Origin: an uncultured beta proteobacterium
GTDB taxonomy: Bacteria; Pseudomonadota; Gammaproteobacteria; Burkholderiales; Burkholderiaceae_C
Direction of reading: 5' to 3'
Assembly: GCA_903822205.1 (NCBI GenBank)
Contig: CAIJOK010000082.1
Location: forward strand, 1 to 32,535
Length of the DNA stretch: 32,535 bases
Part shown: piece by piece, positions 26,234 through 32,535 of the stretch
Position numbering within the stretch: position 1 is the first letter of the stretch
How the letters are laid out: each line of letters opens with the position of its first letter
Notes under the pieces: generated by a model
Database searches by the model: none
What the model was told of the DNA's origin: nothing
The model's input: the letters and a program-made list of their open reading frames with translations, nothing else
Made by a program: the position numbers and the translations under genes

Positions 26234-29200
26234 ATGACCGATGCACATCAAAAATACGCCATTCAAACCGCCATTCAGGCATTCGCCGCCAGGCCGTTGC
26301 ACGATGCTGCCACCGCGCTGTTTGCCACTTTGGGCTACACATCCGACCGCTGCATGGCGGTCGATTCGATCGAACAATTTTGCACACAGCATGACCCCGA
26401 TGGTTTGCTCAATCATCCGCGAGCGTGCAAATCACAATGGCAATCGATCCACTTATTGTTTCAATTGACCGACGAAGAACTGTCGCGACACACCACGCTG
26501 TTCAAAGACACCTCCGTCAAGGCCTCCTTGCTCCAGTCCTACGTTTTCTTCGCGATTGAACTGCAACACGGCGATTACGCACGCGGCAAATTGGCCAATA
26601 TGACGCGCCAAATCAACCGCCTGTTTCCAATGCCGGTCATGGTGCTGTTCAAAATTGACACTTATTTGTCGATCGCGGTGATCAACCATCGGCAAAACAA
26701 ACGCGATGAAAGCAAAGACGTTCTGGGCAAGGTCACGCTGATTCAAAACATCTCTATTGCCAAACCTCACCCGGGCCATTTGGACATTCTGGCCTCGTTT
26801 TCCACCGCTGAATTGGCCGCCCGCAACACGCCCATTGGCAATTTTGACCAACTGCACGTCGCGTGGGAAGTCGTTTTTAACGTTGAACTGCTGAACAAAC
26901 GGTTTTATGAGGAACTGTCCAACTGGTATTTTTGGGCGCGCAAGCAAGTCAGCTTTCCGGCCGATCTGGAGCCGGATGAAGGCACACGCAACGCCACCAG
27001 CGTGATTCGCCTGTTGACGCGGCTGATCTTTTGCTGGTTTCTGAAAGAAAAAAACCTCATCCCCGACCATTTGTTTGACCAGGATGCCATACGCTGCGCC
27101 CTGAATTCTGTCGGTGACGAAGAAAGCACTTATTACCACGCCATTTTGCAAAACCTGTTTTTTGCCACACTCAATCAGCCGATGAATGTGGGGGGTGAAT
27201 CTGTGCGGCAATTTGCTGCCGACGGTGCTTTTCATGACAACAAGAACCAGTACGGGGTCAAAACCCTGTACCGCTATCAGAAATACTTTCGCCAAGCCAA
27301 CGAAGCCTTGGGGCTTTTTGCAAACATTCCATTTTTGAACGGCGGTTTATTTGCCTGCCTGGATGCAGAAGATGACAACGGTAAAGTGCGTTATGCCGAT
27401 GGCTTTTCACGCAACCCCAACAAGCAGCCAAGTGTGCCTAACCGATTGTTTTTTGCCATGCCGCAACAGGTTGATTTGAGTGAAGATTATGGGGATGCCA
27501 AAAAAAAGAAGTCCGGTGTTCGTGGCCTGCTGCACATTTTGAACAGCTACAAATTCACCATTGCCGAGAGTACCCCCGTCGAGCAGGAAATTGCGCTTGA
27601 CCCCGAACTGCTGGGCAATGTGTTTGAAAACCTGCTGGCCAGTTATAACCCTGAAACCGGCACCAATGCCCGCCGCCAGACAGGCTCGTTTTACACGCCA
27701 CGCGCCATTGTGGATTACATGGCAGATCAAACCCTACAGGCTTATCTGGCAAATGCCCTGTTGAAAGCCATGCCTGCGGCTGTGGATATCAAAGCGCGGC
27801 TGGCGGTACTTTTTGCCTATACCCACCAGGAACACGCCTTTTCTGATGCAGAAATTGACGCTCTCATCGGTGCCATCAATGCCTGCAACATTTTGGATCC
27901 GGCTTGTGGATCGGGGGCTTACCCGATGGGCATATTGCACAAACTGGTGTTTATTTTGGGAAAACTTGACCCCCACAATGAAAAATGGCGGAGTCGCCAA
28001 GTGGCCAAGGCCGAAGAAATTGAGGACGTGCAGGCGCGTACCTCTGCGGTGCAAGCCATTAACCACGACTTTGCCAACAATGCCCTGGACTATGGCCGCA
28101 AGCTCTACCTGATTGAAAACTGCATTTATGGCGCAGACATTCAGCCCATTGCCATTCAAATTGCCAAACTGCGATTTTTTATCTCGTTGATTTGTGACCA
28201 GCGAACCCACAGCGACAAGTCACGCAATTTGGGTGTGCGGCCTCTGCCCAATCTGGAGACCAAGTTTGTTGCCGCCAATACGCTGCTGGGGCTGAACCTG
28301 CCCAAAAATCGCAGTCTGTTTGAAAACCCCACGGTTGTCCAGCTTGAAATGGAATTGGAGAAAGTGCGCCACCGCTACTTTTCAGCCCAAACCCGAAAAG
28401 ACAAGCTGGCATTGCAACAAAAAGACCGGTCACTCAGCAAACAAATCATTGACGCGCTCAAACAGGATTCTTTTGGCAATGAAGATGTTTATCGCCGCAT
28501 GGCCTGGAACCCGTATGACCACCACCATGTTGCAGATTTTTTTGATGCAGCCAAAATGTTTGGGCCGGAGTTGGAAAATGGTTTTGATATTGTGATTGGC
28601 AATCCACCTTATGTGCAAATTCAAAAATTTTCGGCCGTACAAAAAGCATTATGGGTCGATCAAAAATTCAAAACCTACACCGCCACAGCGGATATTTATT
28701 GCCTGTTTTATGAGCGTGGTGTTCGATTATTAAAAGAGGGTGGACATTTAAGCTATATCACTTCCAACAAATGGATGCGGGCGGGGTATGGGGAGGCTTT
28801 ACGTAGCTTTTTCTGTAAAGATGTGGCTGTTGAAGAAGTGATTGATTTTGGTGGTGTACCCGTTTTTAACGCGGCTGTGGTCGATACCGCCATTGTGCAG
28901 TTAGCCAAATCTGCGCCCAAACCCAGCTTTTCGTCCAGCGTATTAACGCGCAGCTTTACCATTTTGGATTCTTTGTCTGGCTATGTGCATGACAATGCCA
29001 TCGCATTTACGCGGCCTGCCGATGGTTCAACATCATGGGTTGTGATGTCGCCTGAGCGTTTTCGCATCAAGTGTGCAGTAGAGCAGCAGGGCATTCCGCT
29101 TGAAAAATGGCAGATTCAAATCAACTACGGCATTAAAACGGGCTACAACGAAGCGTTTTATATCAGTACGGCGCAGCGTGAAGCGTTCATTGCCAAAGAC

Positions 29201-30088
29201 CCCCGTTGCGCTGAATTGATTGTGCCTTTGCTGCGAGGTCGCTATGTGGGTAAATACGCGACACAGTGGGCAACTGTGGCTGATGAGCAGTGGATGATCA
29301 ATTCGCACAATGGGGTGAAAGAGTTGGGCATTCCGCCTGTGCAGTTGAAGACTGACTATCCCGTGCTTTGGAAACATTTGATTGCACATGAAGCAAAACT
29401 GGTCGCTAGGCAGGATCAAGGTGATCACTGGTCAAATTTGAGAAACTGCGCTTATATTTATGATTTTCAAAAGCCGAAAATCATTTATCCGAATATGACA
29501 AAGTATTTGCCGTTCTACCTTGACACGACAGATCACTTCTTCATTAACGACAAGGCCTTTATTCTGACAAGCGAGTCCGAATCGTTGACCTATTTAACGG
29601 CAGCCTTGAACTCAACGGTGTTCCGTTGCTGCTTCATGGACAACTTCCCCAACCTGGGTGAGGACCGCCGGGAGTTGCGCAAAATCTTTTTTGACAAAAT
29701 TCCCATTAAAAAGACCACTTCGCAGCAAGCAGCCCTGTTTGAGGCGCTGGTATCCATGGTACAGGCCAGCAAAGCGCCGTCTGTTCAATATGGTCATACG
29801 AATCCAAAAAGCATTTCCGCATTTCTCGAGGAAGTGATCGACGCTTGCGTGATGGAAGTCTATTTTGCAGACCACATGGCAGAGCGCCGCCTTGGCATCA
29901 TGGCCCACGTCACGCCCCTGTTAAAAAACTTCGATGCCGCTGCATCGTCTGAACAACAGGTCGCAGCCGCCCAACAGTTCTACGCCTTGGCCAACGACAG
30001 CAAACACCCCATTCGCAACATCCTCATCCGCATTCCAGTCGATAGCCCAGACTTGCTGGCAGTGATTCAAAAAGAAGGGGCGGTGTGA
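26234..30088 (+). CDS. Eco57I-like adenine-specific DNA methyltransferase (type IIG/DrmMI-like)
   Basis: A 1284-residue N6-adenine methylase. The N-terminal 430 residues are of a kind found in large Eco57I-class enzymes (PMPVMVLFKIDTYLSIAVIN at about 133-152, NATSVIRLLTRLIFCWFLKE at about 255-274); I see no certain PD-(D/E)xK nuclease motif there. The methylase core starts with GSFYTPRAIVDYMADQ, then SAM-binding motif I from Asp555 (DPACGSGAYPMG) and catalytic motif IV Asn790-Pro-Pro-Tyr (DIVIGNPPYVQIQKF). The C-terminal 450 residues would be the target-recognition region. Its TGA overlaps the GTG of the ATPase gene. It probably methylates host DNA so that the helicase/nuclease can tell self from non-self. 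Whether it also cuts is undecided. Confidence 0.88.
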   Translation: MTDAHQKYAIQTAIQAFAARPLHDAATALFATLGYTSDRCMAVDSIEQFCTQHDPDGLLNHPRACKSQWQSIHLLFQLTDEELSRHTTLFKDTSVKASLLQSYVFFAIELQHGDYARGKLANMTRQINRLFPMPVMVLFKIDTYLSIAVINHRQNKRDESKDVLGKVTLIQNISIAKPHPGHLDILASFSTAELAARNTPIGNFDQLHVAWEVVFNVELLNKRFYEELSNWYFWARKQVSFPADLEPDEGTRNATSVIRLLTRLIFCWFLKEKNLIPDHLFDQDAIRCALNSVGDEESTYYHAILQNLFFATLNQPMNVGGESVRQFAADGAFHDNKNQYGVKTLYRYQKYFRQANEALGLFANIPFLNGGLFACLDAEDDNGKVRYADGFSRNPNKQPSVPNRLFFAMPQQVDLSEDYGDAKKKKSGVRGLLHILNSYKFTIAESTPVEQEIALDPELLGNVFENLLASYNPETGTNARRQTGSFYTPRAIVDYMADQTLQAYLANALLKAMPAAVDIKARLAVLFAYTHQEHAFSDAEIDALIGAINACNILDPACGSGAYPMGILHKLVFILGKLDPHNEKWRSRQVAKAEEIEDVQARTSAVQAINHDFANNALDYGRKLYLIENCIYGADIQPIAIQIAKLRFFISLICDQRTHSDKSRNLGVRPLPNLETKFVAANTLLGLNLPKNRSLFENPTVVQLEMELEKVRHRYFSAQTRKDKLALQQKDRSLSKQIIDALKQDSFGNEDVYRRMAWNPYDHHHVADFFDAAKMFGPELENGFDIVIGNPPYVQIQKFSAVQKALWVDQKFKTYTATADIYCLFYERGVRLLKEGGHLSYITSNKWMRAGYGEALRSFFCKDVAVEEVIDFGGVPVFNAAVVDTAIVQLAKSAPKPSFSSSVLTRSFTILDSLSGYVHDNAIAFTRPADGSTSWVVMSPERFRIKCAVEQQGIPLEKWQIQINYGIKTGYNEAFYISTAQREAFIAKDPRCAELIVPLLRGRYVGKYATQWATVADEQWMINSHNGVKELGIPPVQLKTDYPVLWKHLIAHEAKLVARQDQGDHWSNLRNCAYIYDFQKPKIIYPNMTKYLPFYLDTTDHFFINDKAFILTSESESLTYLTAALNSTVFRCCFMDNFPNLGEDRRELRKIFFDKIPIKKTTSQQAALFEALVSMVQASKAPSVQYGHTNPKSISAFLEEVIDACVMEVYFADHMAERRLGIMAHVTPLLKNFDAAASSEQQVAAAQQFYALANDSKHPIRNILIRIPVDSPDLLAVIQKEGAV

Positions 30089-31746
30089 GCATACTTCGGA
30101 TTCAACGCATAGAGGCCAAGGCATTCAAAGCCTTCAAACACCTTGATTTCAAGCTCGATGGACGGAATCTACTGGCCTATGGGGCAAATGGATCTGGCAA
30201 GTCGTCGCTGTACTGGTTGCTTTACACATTTTTGCAAAGTGGTCAAAAGCAAACCGACGAGGTGACAAAGTATTTCGATCCAAATCGGGATGAGCGTTTG
30301 TTAAACGTCCACTCAGACTCAACAGACAAAAATCAAGCCCACATCACTGTCACGCTTGATACCGAAGATCACACCGCCAGTACTCGGTACACCATTTCGG
30401 CCTATCAACACGACACGCACAACGTACCAGAAATTGTCAAAGGCAACTTGGCTAGCGACTTTGTTACCTATCGTATTCTGTTTAACTTTTACCGTTTCCG
30501 TAACTCCGAAGCGATTGATTTGTGGCCGGTGTTTGAAAGCGAAATGCTGCCGTTTTGTTATACCACTTCTGAACGTGACTTGGATGGGTTGTGGAAAAGT
30601 ATTCGCTACGACAACTCATTTACACCTGGTGTCCCTGGTCCCGCCAAGAAGCGGTATGACGCTTTTGATGTCCGTGCGACTCGTTTCAACATGGCACTCA
30701 CGCAAGTGCTTGAGTCGATCAGTACGGAAGCACTCAAGTTTTACCGTCAAAATTTCTCTGACGACGACTTGCAGGAAGTTAAATTTGGCATGGTTTTACG
30801 AAGCCCTGTGTCAATGTATGACCGCAAGCAACATCGCTTTGACTGGCCTACCATTGGTTTTGAAGTTCAGTTGGGTGGGCAAAAATTGGATCGCCCTCAT
30901 ACTTTTTTGAATGAAGCGAAATTGACACAGCTTTCGCTGTCTGTGCGCTTTGGTGCTACTTTGGCGCATTTGCAGGATGCCAACACCAAATTGCTGGTAC
31001 TCGACGACTTGCTGATTAGCCTGGACATGGGCAACCGAATGAAGGTGGTGGACATCATCTTGAGCGAAACCTTTGCCGATCATCAAAAAATTATTCTGAC
31101 GCACGACTTGGGATTTTTCAACGAATTCAGGCGACGCATTGCTGGCCATCACATTGGCTGGTCATTCCAGCATTTCAAAAATCCATCGGCTCAAACTGGT
31201 AGTACGCTAATAGAAGCCAAATCTGAAATTCAGAAAGCTGAGGATTATCTGCATGGGCAAAATCTGGACGAAGCAGCTACATGTCTGCGTAAAGCAGCCG
31301 ACGATTCAGCCAAACGCTTGCGCGAGTGGTTGAGCAAAGAGAAATTGCCACCGGGCAAGTTTTTCACCCTGACAGAAAATCTGCGTGAAGCCAAAAATCG
31401 GCTTCTTCTGACCATACCGAAGCAGTTGTACGAGAAGGTTCTAAAGGGTACGCCCATTGATTTGCTTCAAAAGCTGGTTCCCAATAGCGCTGCGGATATT
31501 GAAAAGGAAGCTGATCTTGAACCAGCCGAGCGCGGAAAAATCAACAGTAAACGTGGATCGCTGCGTAAATTGCTGACCGACACCCACTGGAAAGCCATGG
31601 AAAACGTTCGACTAATTGATGATGTTCTGGCATCCACCGAGCGAGTTTTGAATCCTGGTGCCCACGGCGGTGAAACACCGCTCTACGAGTCTGAGGTAGT
31701 GATTGCACTTGACCTCATCAAGCGTTTGGAAAACTGTTTACCATAA
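30085..31746 (+). CDS. ABC-type ATPase with C-terminal HEPN-like domain
   Basis: A 553-residue protein starting at a GTG that overlaps the methylase stop, behind AAGAAGGGG. The N-terminal two-thirds is a RecF/SMC-like ATPase head without a long coiled coil: Walker A GANGSGKSS (about 33-41), signature-like LNEAKLTQLSLSVRFG (about 273-288), Walker B LLVLDDLLISLD (Asp307-Asp308) and H-loop His340 (ILTHD). The C-terminal part (about 380-553) looks all-helical, with EAATCLRKAADDSAKRLREW and then Arg520-x6-His527 (RVLNPGAH). That motif fits the R-x4-6-H pattern of HEPN ribonucleases. PrrC and RloC combine an ABC ATPase with a HEPN tRNA nuclease beside restriction systems, so an abortive-infection role is plausible. 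The HEPN call is an inference. Confidence 0.75.
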   Translation: MSILRIQRIEAKAFKAFKHLDFKLDGRNLLAYGANGSGKSSLYWLLYTFLQSGQKQTDEVTKYFDPNRDERLLNVHSDSTDKNQAHITVTLDTEDHTASTRYTISAYQHDTHNVPEIVKGNLASDFVTYRILFNFYRFRNSEAIDLWPVFESEMLPFCYTTSERDLDGLWKSIRYDNSFTPGVPGPAKKRYDAFDVRATRFNMALTQVLESISTEALKFYRQNFSDDDLQEVKFGMVLRSPVSMYDRKQHRFDWPTIGFEVQLGGQKLDRPHTFLNEAKLTQLSLSVRFGATLAHLQDANTKLLVLDDLLISLDMGNRMKVVDIILSETFADHQKIILTHDLGFFNEFRRRIAGHHIGWSFQHFKNPSAQTGSTLIEAKSEIQKAEDYLHGQNLDEAATCLRKAADDSAKRLREWLSKEKLPPGKFFTLTENLREAKNRLLLTIPKQLYEKVLKGTPIDLLQKLVPNSAADIEKEADLEPAERGKINSKRGSLRKLLTDTHWKAMENVRLIDDVLASTERVLNPGAHGGETPLYESEVVIALDLIKRLENCLP

Positions 31747-31970
31747 CATATTGAGGATTTTTTTGAGAGCAAAAACACCCTTCAACGCCCGTCAAATAAG
31801 CATAGTTAGCTACAAAATTCATACTAGCCAAATAGAAATACCTCATGAACTCCACTTTAGACTCTCGAAGATTTATTGAACAAAATCAATGACTTGACGG
31901 AATCAGAACTTTTTCTACATTGTTATTAGAAATCAACAAGTTAGCTCTTCATGATGTGCTGAATGTCTAA
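31747..31970. other. A/T-rich non-coding stretch with a 13-bp inverted repeat
   Basis: About 220 bases after the ATPase gene are strikingly A/T-rich, with no open frame worth calling and no obvious terminator. CTCCACTTTAGAC (31850-31862) and its exact reverse complement GTCTAAAGTGGAG (31965-31977) bracket a 128-base segment. No flanking target-site duplication is visible. This could be a small mobile-element remnant or an operator pair; I cannot decide which. Confidence 0.5.
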
Positions 31971-32417
31971 AGTGGAGCGCCCCAAAATCAGAAATCAGCC
32001 CACCACGTTGCTGTCTTTCAAGAGACGACCATCCGCCGTACCTGGCATAACGAAGCGTGGTGGTTTGCTTTGCATGATGTCATTTTGGTGCTGACCGATT
32101 CGGCTGATGTCAAGCAATACATCAAGAAAATGCGCAGTCGCGACCCTGCACTTGATGCCAACTGGGGTACAACTTGTACCCCTCTTGTCATGTTGGCAGC
32201 CGAGGGAAAAATGCGCGAAACCAACTGCGCCAACACCGAAGGCCTGTTTCGCATCATCCAGTTCATACCGTCCCCCAAGGCCGAGCCTTTCAAGCGCTGG
32301 CTGGCGCAAGTGGGTTACGAACGGGTCAAGGAAATAGAAAACCCTGAGTTCGGACCTCCCCGGAACCTCCACCAAAACGCCATTATTTTTGGACGTAACC
32401 GTTTAGACCCCCTCACC
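31971..32417 (+). pseudogene. BRO-N (phage antirepressor-like) gene remnant
   Basis: A plus-strand frame, open from after the TAA at 31968-31970, translates to sequence typical of BRO family N-terminal domains: HVAVFQETTIRRTWHNEAWW (32001-32060), FALHDVILVLTDSADVKQYI, GLFRIIQFIPSPKAEPFKRW and LAQVGYERVKEIENPE. BRO-N domains occur in phage antirepressors and DinD-like DNA-binding proteins. There is no ATG before the conserved region in this frame; the nearest ATG (31963) is in a different frame, consistent with an indel near the C4A4 run at 31980. Similarity stops after ENPE (about 32348) and the frame runs into the inverted repeat at 32418. So both ends look damaged. The BRO-N call is strong, the pseudogene call moderate. 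Confidence 0.75.
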
Positions 32418-32503
32418 GTCATTCCCGCGAAGGCGGGAATCCAGACTTCATGTGCATCCTTTAACATCCAAAAACACTGGATTCCCGCCTTCGCGGGAAT
32501 GAC
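32418..32503. repeat. dRS3-like inverted repeat pair
   Basis: GTCATTCCCGCGAAGGCGGG followed by AATCCAG (32418-32444) is matched exactly by its 27-base reverse complement at 32477-32503, around a 32-base loop. Each arm contains ATTCCC-N8-GGGAAT, the pattern of the dRS3 dispersed repeats of Neisseria and of similar repeats in other betaproteobacteria. Such pairs form small non-autonomous mobile units or mark recombination points. Confidence 0.85.
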
Positions 32504-32535
32504 AAATGTTGTTTGCCTCCACTGGAGTGACTGCA

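Noticed and set aside
32107-32337. 76-aa plus-strand ORF
   Set aside because: It is a shadow frame of the BRO-N remnant, whose conserved protein sequence is read in another frame.

Overview
The window looks like a chromosomal segment of a betaproteobacterium, most likely Burkholderiales and Comamonadaceae-like. The reasons are the GroEL/GroES sequences, a CIRCE operator before groES, a PpiD-tRNA-His pair, and a MerR-like HTH plus receiver protein of a kind I associate with this order. No database search was possible, so family names come from motif recognition and taxonomy is an inference.

Layout: (1) 1-1000 is a poorly coding edge with an IS21-like terminal-repeat remnant and two small paralogous coiled-coil/membrane proteins on the minus strand. 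(2) 1005-3104 (minus) holds ppiD followed by tRNA-His(GTG), which has its own promoter and terminator. (3) 3344-18033 (plus) is a dense signalling cluster: HTH-receiver protein, small DUF3391-like protein, two HDOD proteins, single-domain receiver, three tightly coupled membrane histidine kinases, a large hybrid kinase (4HB-HAMP-GAF-HisKA-HATPase-REC-REC-Hpt) and a receiver/HD-GYP protein. The natural reading is a multi-sensor phosphorelay whose outputs include c-di-GMP hydrolysis and HDOD-mediated control. The first kinase has Tyr where the phosphoacceptor His should be, although its ATP-binding domain looks intact. (4) 18084-20201 is recD without recB or recC beside it. (5) 20197-22498 is groES-groEL with a heat-shock/sigma70-like promoter, CIRCE and a strong terminator.

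(6) 22566-31746 is a compact four-gene operon, visibly more A/T-rich, that I read as a defence locus: a phospholipase-D/SNF2-type helicase, an AbrB/VapB-like DNA-binding protein with no PIN toxin, an Eco57I-like adenine methyltransferase of 1284 aa, and an ABC-type ATPase whose C-terminus carries an R-x6-H motif reminiscent of HEPN ribonucleases. The parts recall DISARM class 1 (helicase plus adenine methylase) and the PrrC/RloC arrangement (restriction locus plus ATPase-HEPN nuclease), but the combination matches no canonical system I can name. It is the best candidate for an undescribed system here. (7) 31747-32535 is a degenerate edge: an A/T-rich stretch with a 13-bp inverted repeat, a BRO-N (phage antirepressor-like) gene remnant without a usable start, and a dRS3-like inverted repeat.
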